From: Cadophora sp. MPI-SDFR-AT-0126
Taxonomy: Eukaryota > Ascomycota > Leotiomycetes > Helotiales > Ploettnerulaceae
Direction: 5' to 3'
DNA length: 64,000 bases
Assembly (NCBI GenBank): GCA_020747065.1
Contig: JAGMVK010000004.1
Span: forward strand, 124,001 to 188,000
Shown: positions 1 through 11,239 of the stretch, piece after piece
How the letters are laid out: each line of letters opens with the position of its first letter
How positions within the stretch are numbered: position 1 is the stretch's first letter
The notes under the pieces: model-generated
Database searches by the model: none
What the model was told of the DNA's origin: nothing
What the model saw: the letters and a program-made list of their open reading frames with translations, nothing else
Position numbers and translations under genes: made by a program

Positions 1-394
1 GCTCTCCCAGAAGACTCAATCCAAACAAGACAGCAAGGCTAATTGTTATCATATCATTTGGTCGTCCTCATCCAGCCTCGTCCTCTATCAAGAGCTATCA
101 GTGGTCAATCTGACTAATCACGTCACTGCCCTTGTCCCGAGCACATCAAAGTTTTTTCAGCGCACCAAGCACAACACAATGCCTCCGGGCCAGTCAGTGC
201 AGTGCAGTACCCCGCCATCGGCTTGTTTGCATGCGATAATTTCCCCCACCCCACCTCACTTCACCTCGAACAGTCATTCATTCATTCATTCAATCGTCGC
301 AAACCAACCAAAACACCATAAAGTTCGTATTGAAACATGTTATCGATCCTTCTCTACCTGATGCACTACTAACGCATTGTCTGCAGATTCGAAC
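1..394. other. Upstream region of ADE12
   Basis: No gene is seen before the ADE12 start at 395. A short CATT microsatellite (four units) lies at about 275-291. The region is C-rich and pyrimidine-rich, as in many fungal promoters and leaders. Confidence 0.5.
327..386 (+). other. Probable 5' UTR intron of ADE12
   Basis: A candidate donor GTATTG at 327 is followed by a perfect TACTAAC-type branch site at about 366-372 and the acceptor CTGCAG ending at 386, eight bases before the start codon. The branch and acceptor are strong; the donor is the least certain part. Inferred only. Confidence 0.45.
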
Positions 395-2621
395 ATGGCA
401 ACAATTGTGCTGGGTGCCCAATGGGGTGATGAGGTACGGTTGAGCCTTTTCGATTCTCCCCAACCAACGATCATATGCGGATGTTACGAGGAGATTTTGG
501 GACGTTGAGATACGAAAGTTGCGTAGAGTATTGGCCTCAATGTTCACCAATTGCTTTAAATCCTGCGGCACACAATCCTGCGGCAGACAACTTGCAGCAC
601 AAAATTTGGTTGCGGCCATGCAAACGCGGTTGAGGCATACAAGTTTCCTGCGGCATACCAACTCCCTACGGCATACAAAAATTGAGTTTGACAGTGCGAT
701 GGGTCGTTGGGCCGGATACAAGCGTCTACATACAAGTCTCAATCGCCTGGTGGGATGTTTGTTTGCCGTGCCAGGTCTTGCCAGGCCATGCCACCTGCTT
801 CAGTTCCGGACATGGAGATGAGGACTGGGCTCGACAATAGAATTGGCCTGGAAATCGACACAACTGTCTACATACATGTCTCGAAATTTTGTTGGGACAT
901 TGGTCTGCGAAATTGGGCCACTTGCCCGGACACTGGATATTGGCATCCGAACAAGTGCTCGAAATCCGAGATCAATACCTCGACGACTTGCAGAACAGTG
1001 GGATGCGAGTGCAGTCATCGCGTGTTTAGGGGTCAGAAAATTTTACCTGCAGATACCGCACCGGTCCAGGCATGAGCACATGCGGAGTTGTGGAAATATC
1101 CTGCAATATTCATTGCATTGTATATGCTCTAATCACTACTAACCACGTCTTTAGGGCAAAGGAAAGCTGGTCGATATCTTGTGCCCGACAGTAAAACTTT
1201 GTGCCAGAGCGCAAGGAGGAAACAATGCTGGGCATACCATCGTCGCCAATGGAGTTACTTACGACTTCCATCTCCTTCCCTCCGGTCTCATCAATCCCGA
1301 ATGTGTGAACCTCATCGGAGCCGGCGTGGTGTGCCACATCCCAGCATTTTTCAAGGAATTGAATGACCTGGAAGCTAAGGGGCTAGAGGGAGTTCGGTCA
1401 CGAATATTCATCAGCGACCGGGCACAAATCGTCTTCGACCTGCACCAAATCGTGGATGGCTTGGAGGAAGTGGAATTGGGAGGCAAGAGCGTGGGAACAA
1501 CAAGGAAGGGTATCGGACCATCTTACTCCACAAAGGCGGCGAGAAGTGGTATTCGCATATCAGAGATCTTCAAGGCCGATTCCTTCAACGAGAGGCTACG
1601 GAAGCTGGCTGCCGGATACAAGAAGAGATACGGTGACCTATTGACATATGATGTCGAGGAGGAGATTTCGAGATTTAATGTAGGCCAATGTCGATCCTGG
1701 ATCTGGGATATTGAGAGGCTAATTGTGACAGGACTATCGGGAGAAGCTTGCACCATATGTCGTTGACCAAGTACCGTTTATGGACTCGGCACAAAAGAGT
1801 GGTGCGCCCATCTTGATTGAGGGTGCTAATGCTCTTATGCTGGACTTAGATTTTGGCACATACCCATACGTAACTTCAGTAAGTGGATTGAATGTTCTGA
1901 AAATCTTACTATTGCTGACAAGTGTAGTCCAATACCGGATTAGGAGGCATCTTTACTGGGCTTGCTCTAAACCCCACTAAGATTTCGAACATTTTCGGTG
2001 TCGTGAAGGCATACACGACAAGAGTTGGCGGCGGTCCTTTCCCAACTGAAGATCTGGAAGAGGCTGGAACGAAGCTTCAAGAAATCGGACGAGAGTTCGG
2101 CGTTACAACTGGTAAGTATTCTACTTGAATGGCTACAGAAATGACTTGCATGATGTTGACTAGAAAACAGGTCGAAGGAGGAGATGTGGATGGTTGGATT
2201 TGGTAGTCGTGAAGGTAATTCCTCAACTCCCTAACCTTGTCGAGATTCGGGCTATTTGTAAATTTAGCACACACTGACGCTTTCGCAGTACTCGACCGCT
2301 ATCAATCACTATACCGCTCTCAACGTCACGAAACTCGATATCCTCGATACCTTCCCAACAATCAAGGTAGCAACCGCCTACATCGACCCCGAAACAGGAG
2401 CCGAGCTCGAATCCTTCCCAGCAGATCTCGAAGTACTAGGTCGCGTCCAGCCGAAGTACGTCGAGTTGAAAGGTTGGGAGAAGTCAATCACTGGTGCGAA
2501 GGCGTTCTACGACCTGCCTAAGGCTGCTCGAGAGTATGTCGAGTTCATCGAGGAGTTCGTGGGTGTCAAGGTCAAGTACATTGGTACTGGACCTGGTAGA
2601 GAGGCTATGATCACGAGATGA
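395..2621 (+). CDS. ADE12: Adenylosuccinate synthetase
   Basis: Catalyses the GTP-dependent joining of IMP and aspartate, the first committed step from IMP to AMP, in the cytosol. Six exons join in frame: 395-433, 1155-1679, 1732-1878, 1928-2111, 2171-2214 and 2289-2621. This gives about 425 residues, normal for the family. The N-terminus reads [13 protein letters not shown] and then GKGKLVD, the GTP-binding loop, split exactly by intron 1. GGNNAGHT and the catalytic-domain motif [11 protein letters not shown] follow. [10 protein letters not shown] closes the protein. Introns 2-5 are 49-74 nt, but intron 1 is 721 nt and contains a degenerate repeat. The start is the only ATG that provides the conserved N-terminal strand. 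Function is very secure from the family motifs. Confidence 0.95.
561..680. repeat. Degenerate minisatellite in ADE12 intron 1
   Basis: Several imperfect copies of a unit like CCTGCGGCAYACAA recur at about 561-590 and 645-680, with weaker copies between. They lie in the middle of the 721-nt first intron. The copies vary in spacing, so this looks like an old repeat, not a fresh microsatellite. Confidence 0.6.
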
Positions 2622-4204
2622 CAAGGGGTATCGTAGTCGTGTCGCTTTTGTCTTTTGCATTGCTCATATGGGTTCGGTCGGTCTATTTAGAGGACTAGAC
2701 AGTCGGTTTACATTTTTATTCTTATTGATTATCAAAAAAGAAATGATAGAATGTAAATACTTATCCATATCCCAATCAGTTGAAGAGTCAGCCACAGTTG
2801 AATTATCACACAGAATCCGTACGACAGTAAGGACTTCGGAACGAGACATACGCTTCCTACAGTTGCGTGTAAGAAAATGAATACTTGCGAACTGTTGATA
2901 TCTGTTAAGACTGGGAGAAGCCACCAAAAAAATGTTTTTAACTTCCGTCCGCTGACATTCTCGTTCTAAAACTCACACAGCGACGTGGGGGTACTTTTGA
3001 CTTGTGCATTCAAGTGGCATTACGGATAATGAGTAGTCATAATGTTACTCTAACGAGTTCTACTAACTAGGTCTGAGACTGTGCGGATGCTGAGTACCTG
3101 TTTTTAGAGCTCCGTAGTTCGAAACAAAACATTTGGGGTTTTCCTGACTTGGTCGACAGCTATCCACATACTCGACCCTTTTCCTCTGAATCTATGCTCA
3201 ATCGCACGTTGATTTCTGTCACCGAGTGTGAGACATGTGAGATCCTGAGGTCCGAAAGGACTCTACTTGGCAGGCAATGTGACATGCATCTTCCCATCAC
3301 GCGTCTCTTTGCCAAGCAGCGGAGAAGAGAGACTTTCGTTCAAGACGGAAGGTCGTAGATCATCCTTCTTGGCGGGTTACAAGTCCCTTTATATCCTGCT
3401 AAATACTGATACAGTGGCATCGTGCCATTTCCCCGGACTACCACGTCTGCAACGTGGGGCTTGTGGGGCCATTCGAGGTACCAGAATTCATCTATTAAAA
3501 TTCTTTTGTTCCCTAGTCTGAACAGTGGCAATAAGTCGTTTGGGATGTGTATCTTGCCAATCGGGTTGCATCTCAGCATTCATGGAACATTCGAACGTCG
3601 TGTTTTGGCTCGCTTAAATTTCAGCCTAAACACAACAATTCTCCTTCTATCCAGACTTGGCAATCCCCGTCCCATATTCAATCTACCCTCGGATTAAGCA
3701 TAAATGAAACAAGGGTTGCCACGGAGGTAACTACCTACCTAGTGGCATGTACCCCATCAGCCACCAAACCGAAGTCTTCCCCATCCTCCCCAGCCGGCAG
3801 AAGTCACACAGGCTGTTCGTAGAACGGATCAAACGGAAGCATTCTATCTCGGTACAGAACCGCCGATCTTTCTGGGGTCATGCAGATAATTTATATGCAC
3901 GGGGAATATTCGTCGTATATCTGTGTCATTGGACAGGTACGGGCTTCCCCTGAAGGAACAACTTATCATGTGGGAGACTGCCGAATATCAGATGCGGGGA
4001 AGACAGATGTTCCGCCTCCCTTTTGATTAAGCGACCTTCTTCCATTTACGGAAGAAGTGGACGCCATCGAAGTCGGCTATACACTTACCTGTATCCTTTC
4101 ATTGTCAAGATATAAGACCAAATAAAGACTACACGCCTTCCCTCGGAATTTCATTCCAGCCGTCCATCTGTCAACGTTTGTCCGCTCTCGTTCGCCTCAT
4201 CATC
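2622..4204. other. Intergenic region
   Basis: About 1.6 kb between ADE12 and the glucuronoyl esterase. Only short overlapping reading frames without recognisable protein character are present. It probably holds the ADE12 terminator and the esterase promoter. No repeat or RNA gene was seen. Confidence 0.5.
4111..4116 (+). promoter_or_regulatory. TATA-like box of the glucuronoyl esterase gene
   Basis: TATAAG lies 94 bp upstream of the ATG at 4205, in a suitable place for a core promoter element of a regulated secreted enzyme. Prediction by sequence only. Confidence 0.4.
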
Positions 4205-5392
4205 ATGAAGTACCTTTCCACCTTCCTCCTCGCGGTTCCCGCCCTTGCATCTCCATACCCTTATCTAGATGAACGTCAAGCTGCATCATCTTGTGGTCTG
4301 CCTTCAGGTTACAGTCCCTCAACCACAGATGCCAAACTGCCCGACCCATTCACTTTCCTCAACGGCACCAAGATCACCAGCAAATCGCAATGGCCCTGCC
4401 GCCAACAGGAGATCAGCGCTCTGATGCAAAAATACGAGCTCGGTGATTTGCCTCCCAAGCCTGAGAAAGTAACAGCAACGTTCTCCGGTGGAGCCCTCAA
4501 GGTTACCATCACAGATGCCGGAAAATCCATCACGATGAACGCCAAGATCACGACTCCCTCCAGTGGAAAGGCCCCATACCCAGCCATCATCGCCATCGGA
4601 GGAGCGAGCATCCCCGTACCAGCAGGCGTTGCAACCATCAACTTCGAGAACGACAACATGGCCGCACAGCAGAGCAGTGGTAGTCACGGCACCGGTCTCT
4701 TCTTCAACTTGTACGGCAAGAGCCACAGTGCAGGAGCCTTGATTGCATGGGCATGGGGAGTGAGTCGTCTCATCGACGGCTTGGAGCTGACTCCCGGAGC
4801 CAACATCGACACCACCCGCCTCGGCGTGACAGGATGTTCGCGAAACGGCAAGGGCGCATTCATCGTTGGAGCATTCGAGCCCCGAATCGCGCTCACCATC
4901 CCGCAGGAGTCTGGCTCAGGCGGAGCAGCATGCTGGCGCATCTCCGATTCCGAGAAGAAGGCCGGGAAGAACATCCAAACCGCTTCTCAAATCGTCGGAG
5001 AGAACGCCTGGTTCTCGCCAAATTTCAACAGCTGGACCTCGAAGGTCACGCAGCTCCCATTCGACCACCACATGCTCGCTGCTCTGACCGTTCCCCGCGG
5101 CCTCTTCCCCGTCGAGAACGACATCGACTGGCTCGGTCCCGTCAGCACGACTGGCTGCATGGAGGTCGGACAGACTATCTACAAGGCTTGGGGCGCTCCT
5201 GAGAGTTTCGGCTTCTCGCTTGTGGGAGGACACAGTCATTGCCAGTTCCCGAGCAGCCAGCAGTCCGACTTGACGGCGTTCATTCAGAAGTTCTTGTTGG
5301 GTAGTGCTACGAACCCGCCGATTGTGGCGAAGAGCACTGCGAATGTCAACTTGGCCAATTACTACTCCTGGAGTGTGCCAGCCTTGACCTAG
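4205..5392 (+). CDS. Secreted glucuronoyl esterase, CE15 family
   Basis: Predicted 4-O-methyl-glucuronoyl methylesterase, which cleaves esters between lignin alcohols and glucuronic acid side chains of xylan outside the cell. It is an intronless gene for 395 residues. MKYLSTFLLAVPALA is a clear signal peptide, so the ATG at 4205 is preferred over an in-frame codon nine residues upstream. The nucleophile is Ser212 in GCSRNGKG, Glu235 lies in PQESGSGG and the likely histidine is His345 in GGHSHCQF. The spacings of 23 and 110 residues match those of characterised fungal CE15 enzymes. No cellulose-binding module is present at either end. The gene suggests growth on plant cell walls. Confidence 0.9.
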   Translation: MKYLSTFLLAVPALASPYPYLDERQAASSCGLPSGYSPSTTDAKLPDPFTFLNGTKITSKSQWPCRQQEISALMQKYELGDLPPKPEKVTATFSGGALKVTITDAGKSITMNAKITTPSSGKAPYPAIIAIGGASIPVPAGVATINFENDNMAAQQSSGSHGTGLFFNLYGKSHSAGALIAWAWGVSRLIDGLELTPGANIDTTRLGVTGCSRNGKGAFIVGAFEPRIALTIPQESGSGGAACWRISDSEKKAGKNIQTASQIVGENAWFSPNFNSWTSKVTQLPFDHHMLAALTVPRGLFPVENDIDWLGPVSTTGCMEVGQTIYKAWGAPESFGFSLVGGHSHCQFPSSQQSDLTAFIQKFLLGSATNPPIVAKSTANVNLANYYSWSVPALT

Positions 5393-6223
5393 AGAGGATG
5401 AGGAGACGACGAATATGAAGAGATGAGGGAATGTGAATGGACGGGATGTAAATTTTTGAATGGATTCAAGTTGAGAACAGGTCAAATCAAAGGGACATTG
5501 AAAAAAGATGGACTTTGTGTTGGGTTGTTTGTAAATAAGTTACCACGGTGTCCTGTTTCTTAATGGACCTCTGCGTCTCTCGTTAACCGATGTCAACATG
5601 CAGAGTGGTGTACTTTTCGCTTAATCTCGTTGTGACTGTGATCATCGAAAACAATGCCAGGTGGCTTGCATAGGATAGGTTCCGGCTCAGCGCTTAAAGA
5701 ACTGGGGAAGATAACTTGATTTGATTAATGGAGGGAGGAAATGAACCCTGAAGGACGACGGGAGTGATGACAAAGCAGTATAAGAAAAGTTCCCAACTAG
5801 CCAGGGCGTATGGCTTGCTGCGAATTACTCAAATCTTTGAGATTCTTGCAGGAGCGTTGTTGGAAGAACGGACGACTTTTTAACAATATTAGAGAGTTGT
5901 TGAAGAATATACGGGCTTAAAGCGGTGTTGCTGTAGAATCGGAGGGATCAATCCGGGAAGAAGGCTGAAGTAAAGAAGTTTTTAGCCTGAGTCATGATCA
6001 CCAATGGGGGCAAACTCGTACAGTCAGCGAGAGCGACCCCGACCTCGGCTGACATATTTTGTACTATTTCCGATCCGACAGTGATCCATAATTCCATCAT
6101 GAAGCCGCAGTATTCCACCTTCGCAATATTTTGACGCTGCATTTATTTTCACATGTCTCTATCGATTTCTTGATACCCCTTTCCCTTACACTACTATAAA
6201 TTAGATCCTCGACGTTGTCCGAA
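5393..6223. other. Intergenic region
   Basis: About 830 bp between the esterase and RIB1. No credible coding frame. A TATAAA at 6195-6200 lies only 24 bp before the RIB1 ATG, so its role as a core promoter box is doubtful. Confidence 0.5.
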
Positions 6224-7509
6224 ATGCCCGACATCACCAATTCCTCCCACCCCACCACACCCTCACGGAATGTTCACAATTCCACAGACGAAGACGATGA
6301 AGTACCCCAATTACCTCCGTTCTACTCTCCTCGACCCATTCCCGTGTCGCGCGCCATCTCTGAACTCGACCTCAATTCTCTTTCTCTAACTCACCCCTCA
6401 CTCGTCGCCCATAACCACGCTCACGACCGATCACCAACCCCGCAGCGGGACTCAGATGCCGACACAGAGCCTGAAGGCGATGGGGAACTCCCAGATCTTG
6501 TCTCTCCAGCCTTCACACCCCCCTCGACACCAGGGACAGGTACACAGACGCCCTCTAAAAGCCGCCAGCATCCGCACGTCCACATCCCGAAGTCGGTCCC
6601 CGTCGACAGCACAACCGCAGACGGCGGGTGCGGGCAGAAGAAGCCGAAACTGCTGAAGAAGTTGCCGGAGGTGAATTGCGTGGTGAGGGCTCGTATCCCG
6701 ACGACGATTGGCGGGACAGGGACGGAGATGTTCTTGCATTTGTACCAGAATAGTGAGGATAATAAGGAGCATTTGGCGATTGTGTTTGGGAATAGTATTC
6801 GGAGTAAGAGTTTGGATCGGGTGAGGGAGGGGGAGACGGAGATGGATCGGCTGATTAGAGGGGCGTATACGGGACGATTGTATCCTGGGAGGACGACCAG
6901 CAGTATGGCGGAGGGGAATGGAGACAAAGCAGCGGACGAGAAGAAGGATCCTCCGCTGGTGCGGATTCACAGCGAGTGTTATACGGGAGAGACGGTCTGG
7001 TCTGCGCGCTGTGATTGTGGAGAGCAATTGGATGAAGCTGCGAGGTTAATGTCTATGCCTGGGTCTGGAGGAGGTGTGATCATTTACTTACGGCAAGAAG
7101 GGCGAGGAATAGGTCTTGGAGAGAAGTTAAAGGCGTACAACCTCCAAGATCTAGGATCGGATACTGTGGAAGCGAATCTGTTGCTTCGGCATCCGGCAGA
7201 CGCGAGGAGTTATGGGTTGGCTACGGCCATGCTGGTGGATCTTGGGGTGAAGGACGTAAGATTATTGACGAATAATCCGGATAAAGTCAGGGCTGTTGAG
7301 GGCCCAGGGAGAGAAGTTGTGGTCAAGGAGAGGGTTGCTATGATTCCGCTTGCTTGGAGGGGATCCAAAGGTGGTATCAGGAGTCAGGAGGTGGGGGGTT
7401 ATTTGAAGACGAAGGTTTGTTACCATATCCGGATTTCAGGTACGAAAGCTAACATACCTATCAGATCGAGAAAATGGGACATATGTTACAAATGGGAGAG
7501 GGCTCATGA
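6224..7509 (+). CDS. RIB1: GTP cyclohydrolase II
   Basis: Opens the imidazole ring of GTP in the first step of riboflavin synthesis. Exons are 6224-7414 and 7465-7509, with a 50-nt intron whose removal restores the family C-terminus [11 protein letters not shown]. The first roughly 140 residues are Ser/Pro/Asp-rich and probably disordered, as in other filamentous fungi. The catalytic part shows [21 protein letters not shown], here cited by its zinc cysteines in HSEC and RCDCG, followed by [10 protein letters not shown] and [11 protein letters not shown] 6224 is the first ATG of the frame. Without splicing the frame runs on to a foreign C-terminus, so the intron is well supported. Confidence 0.93.
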
Positions 7510-8287
7510 AAAATAGAAAAAGTATATTTCAAAAATTAGGGTGCATTCTCTGAAGAGGAGTCCCCGGGTGGAGTCAAGGAGACGGAAAATAGTGGGTTGT
7601 CGAGGAATGGGCTTCTATTGAAGCAGGATCACCGCAGTCACAGGGCAGGCCAGAAATTGGCTCCGCTGTTGTCACAATCTTTGCGGATATAATCCGCTGA
7701 AGGCTGGAGTGTCTGAGCCAGAGCAAGCCCTGCATGTTTTGTATGATGAACTCACTGTCATGTTCTGTGACATTTAGCGACAACTCCAAGTTACTGTAAG
7801 AGGCTTCAACTGATAAACATATCATGGCAGTTCACTAGCTTCCATTCTACGATTCCACTCATCGATGTACCGTTGAAGCCAACCCCTGTGTAACGGCTCC
7901 TGAACTTATATTCTTTTGGGAGAATATTTAGGTATCAATCCAGATTGCATTTCTTTGCCCGGTGAATTATCGCTCCAAGACGATGTACTGTCCTGAATAA
8001 CAACATCCATCCACTCAATATCATTTAGCTAGCGATGAGTAGCTGCAGTGATTGATGCTATTCATAAAAACCCGTCTCGGAATGCTCCAGTAGCACAATC
8101 AACACCGGCCTCATAATCTCATGATTCCGTCATGATTGCTGGGGCAGAAGTCTACAGCTTCAGCCATGCCCATACCTTAAGGATGGCATTAAAACCCCAC
8201 CCACGAGAGATTCCAGTCGTTCTTTCCTTTCGCCCAACGTGCTCCAGCTGACATAAAGCCTTCATGCCAGAGGTCCGCAAAAGTGTC
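7510..8287. other. Intergenic region
   Basis: About 780 bp between RIB1 and the left edge of the inverted-repeat element. Nothing recognisable was seen. Confidence 0.5.
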
Positions 8288-8289
8288 TA

Positions 8290-8715
8290 ACGTCCATCCC
8301 TGCGTGCCGGAAAACCCTCTGTGTCGGAAAACTGGACAGGTACATTAACTTTAAGTATTATCAAATCTATGAACAACGCCCTATTTCTCATAAATTTTAT
8401 AGGTTTTATTCCTTAGCTACTCTTAAATATCCTAAAATCCCTTCGACTAGAAATAATACGTTCCCGTCGTCGCCTTCTTTTTGATTTATGAAGGGGCTCT
8501 TTTTATATCGTAACAAACATACTAAAGCTATACTACTAAGCCTACACTATTTCCAAAACTCATTATAAAGTCTTAATTAAATTCTTTACTCTTTACATAA
8601 TACGGAAGATCGTTAATAACCTTATGGCGGTTGTGGTGTACAGATTTATGCAAGATCACCCCGCGTTCCGGTACCTCGGATCAAAGCAAGTGACGATCTT
8701 GGTGGGGAACAGCCC
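8290..8715 (+). repeat. Left long terminal inverted repeat
   Basis: Aligns with the reverse complement of about 11240-11675. The outermost 60 bp match well. The centre is very A+T-rich and more divergent, and the inner end regains similarity around GATCTTGGTG and AACAGCCC. The inner boundary is approximate. Confidence 0.75.
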
Positions 8716-9059
8716 TGCATACACCGACCGCAGAGAGTCACGTGATGTTTGCGCCTCACTCAAAGCCTAAACACTCTAGTAGAACACATGACACAGAGGT
8801 TGGCCTTACCTACGACAAGCTTGGGATATTCAGGAAAGTAGAGCATGATTCTCTGAGAATGGAGATAGACCTACTGGAGTCTCTCAAATCGAAATGCGGA
8901 CAGTTCCTTCAACAAGCTAGGGAACACAGGGATAGACGTTAGATTAACATTCGATAGCGAGGTTCAAACATGTTAAGTGCGGAATTTTATGGTTGAGGTT
9001 GATATTCTAACACTTGATAATGATTGAGATTACTTATAACAGTCAATTGCGATGTTCTA

Positions 9060-10727
9060 TTACAATATGTCAGTGGCCGCGCCCCAGAGCCGTACTGTCT
9101 TATCTGTCGATACTGATGCCAGCAGCCTCGAGTCGGGCGAGAAAGCCACTGAGCTAACTCGGCCGCTATGCCTTGTAAGCGTTTGTAGTAATATACCTGT
9201 AGTCGTGTTCCAGAGCCGCACTGTCTTATCCTCTGATGTAGACGCTAGTAGTTTAGAATCAGGTGAAAAGGCTACTGACCAAACCCGGCTAGTATGCTTC
9301 TTGAGCGTTTGTAATAGTACACTAGTAGCCGCGTTCCAGAGCCGTATTGTCTTATCTTCCGATGCCGACGCCAGCAGCTTTGAATCAGGCGAGAAGGCCA
9401 CTGACCTGACCCAGCGGCTGTGCCCCTTGAGCGTTTGTAGTAGTGCGCCATTAGCCACGTCCCAGAGCCGTACTGTCTTGTCTTCTGATGCCGATGCCAG
9501 TTGCCTCGAGTCGGGCGAGAAGGCTACTGAGAAGACCCAACCGCTATGCCCCTCGAGCGTCTGTAACAGCGCACCAGTTGCCGCGTCCCAGAGCCGCACT
9601 GTTTTATCTTCCGATGCCGACGCCAGCAGCTTTGAATCAGGCGAGAAGGCTACTGATCTAACCCGGCTACTATGCCCCTTAAGCGTCTGTAATAGTACGA
9701 CAGTAGCCGCATCCCAGACCTGTATCGTCTTATCTTCCGATGCCGAAGCCAGCAGCTTTGAATCGGGTGAAAAGGCTACTGACCAGACCCGGCCGCTGTG
9801 CTCCTCGAGCGTCTGCAGTAGTGCGCCAGTGGCCACGTTCCAGAGCCGCACCGTCTTGTCTTCTGATGCCGACGCTAATAACGTCGAGTTAGGCGAGAAG
9901 GCTACTGAACTAACCCAGCCGCTGTGCCCCTCGAGCGTTTGTAGTAGCGTGCCTAATCGCTGATCATAATTCAAGGCCGCCTGTGAAAGTTCGTCGAGTC
10001 GGTATTTCCATTCGCGGTTAAGCCTGCGGAATGCGTTCTCCTTCCCCTCACCGTAGATAACTGGTATTGAGATGTCAAGGATGCCCAACAAAGAATAAGC
10101 ACGGTCTTCATCACGCTTAGTATTCCGATTTCGTGCCCATAACACTCGCTCGTCGAAGCTGAAATCAGAAAGAGGCCTGCCTCGAAGAGCGAGAACAGGA
10201 ATTCCTGTTATCCTGTGAAGCAGTATCTCTAGTGATTTTCTATCACCGAGTCGGCCACCGTTCAAGGAGAAAAACTCTACCAATGGCGGTGCGATAAGTT
10301 CTTGAAGTGTCCAACCACGGGTAAACCATCGACTATTCCTAAAGGCTGCTTCCCATGACTTTAAAGAAGGGTCTACTCGATCTTTGGTCCAAACATCCGC
10401 TAGGTACACATAGCATATTGCAGCCTTGCGATACCAGCGAAACATGGAGTTGATAGCTTCTGAAAGCTCACTATCGCTCGATTTATTGATGCAACAAGTG
10501 TCAACCCAGAAGTACTGTAAGCCATCAGAAGTGGCTTGCTGTCCACAGAACTGAAGCTTTTTGTATCCGTTTTTCATCTTCCCAGAGCCATTATTGAGGT
10601 CCTCGAAAGTGACCTCTTCATCATCTTCTCCCCAGGTGTGTGAGAGTATCGCATAAGGTGTTGTGGGGTGGTTGATGTCATTCGTGAGGCTAAACTCGCC
10701 ATTTGCCTCCAGCTTGAGAAGACGCAT
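9060..10727 (-). CDS. HET domain protein with seven WD40 repeats, no NACHT
   Basis: 555 residues, uninterrupted. Residues about 24-150 form a HET domain: PYAILSHTW, FWVDTCCINK, AINSMFRWYRKAAICYVYLADV-like helix and SRWFTRGWTLQELIAP. After the HET tail (AYSLLGILD...VIYGEGKENAFRRL) the protein passes almost directly, near residue 258, into seven 42-residue WD40 repeats that end at the stop. HET-E/HET-D-type proteins normally have a NACHT NTPase between these parts; here it is absent. HET domains trigger incompatibility cell death in known fungal systems, so an allorecognition or immune-like role is likely but inferred. The gene lies wholly inside an inverted-repeat element. The opposite-strand frame over the repeats is a shadow. 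Confidence 0.88.
   Translation of the reverse strand: MRLLKLEANGEFSLTNDINHPTTPYAILSHTWGEDDEEVTFEDLNNGSGKMKNGYKKLQFCGQQATSDGLQYFWVDTCCINKSSDSELSEAINSMFRWYRKAAICYVYLADVWTKDRVDPSLKSWEAAFRNSRWFTRGWTLQELIAPPLVEFFSLNGGRLGDRKSLEILLHRITGIPVLALRGRPLSDFSFDERVLWARNRNTKRDEDRAYSLLGILDISIPVIYGEGKENAFRRLNREWKYRLDELSQAALNYDQRLGTLLQTLEGHSGWVSSVAFSPNSTLLASASEDKTVRLWNVATGALLQTLEEHSGRVWSVAFSPDSKLLASASEDKTIQVWDAATVVLLQTLKGHSSRVRSVAFSPDSKLLASASEDKTVRLWDAATGALLQTLEGHSGWVFSVAFSPDSRQLASASEDKTVRLWDVANGALLQTLKGHSRWVRSVAFSPDSKLLASASEDKTIRLWNAATSVLLQTLKKHTSRVWSVAFSPDSKLLASTSEDKTVRLWNTTTGILLQTLTRHSGRVSSVAFSPDSRLLASVSTDKTVRLWGAATDIL
9063..9950 (-). repeat. Seven tandem 126-bp WD40 repeat units
   Basis: Each unit encodes a 42-residue blade with the core SVAFSPDSKLLASASEDKT and a variable segment LLQTLxxHSxxV. 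Units are very similar to each other, with differences clustered at a few residue positions, the pattern typical of repeat-shuffling NWD genes. Confidence 0.88.
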
Positions 10728-11239
10728 TTGGGCCTGAGCATTTAAAGGTCAGCACGTCTGCCAGTCGATGTAGCAAGGGGTATAGGTGGGAGTACTTACT
10801 TCGGTTGCGATCCACAAAATCTAGCCACGAGGGCTAAGATGGTGTGGAGATAGGTCTGCAATAAAGAGGTTGATAACAGGTTCGGCGCTGAGGCTCCGGC
10901 TGACCGCTTGGAGGTAGTGGGCCTTAAAAACGGACACACAGTACATGTGGGGGCATATATTGTAGCGATGAACCGACTCTCATGGAAGCCCGGAGAAGCC
11001 CTTAGAAATTCCGAGGAAGACCACACCGAAACCTGTGGTCGAGATACCATTCGGTTGTGACAAAGACTTCGTTGAGCAAGGGAAGATACTTGATCAGATC
11101 TATCAAAATTGTACCGTCTCGGAATTTCAGATTGCATTCGATACCTTGCTGATAACTGAAATAATCAGGCAACAGCTTTTTGTTCGATGATTACATAAGC
11201 GAGCTTTAAGCGTTAAATCTTGTGGGTCGTCCGGGGCTG

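Noticed and set aside
3149..3953. Chain of short plus-strand frames between ADE12 and the esterase
   Set aside because: Overlapping frames without conserved motifs, no plausible splicing between them.
6195..6200. TATAAA before RIB1 as core promoter
   Set aside because: Only 24 bp from the ATG, too close for a normal leader unless transcription starts inside the frame.
8742..8942. 66-codon plus-strand frame inside the TIR element
   Set aside because: Could be a relic, but it has no recognisable motif and sits in noncoding space between the left TIR and the HET-WD40 gene.
9052..9963. 303-codon plus-strand frame over the WD40 repeats
   Set aside because: It mirrors the 126-bp repeats of the minus-strand HET-WD40 gene codon by codon and has no sense-strand protein character.
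10796..11137. 113-codon minus-strand frame upstream of the HET-WD40 gene
   Set aside because: Low-complexity, no domain; probably promoter or leader of the HET-WD40 gene.
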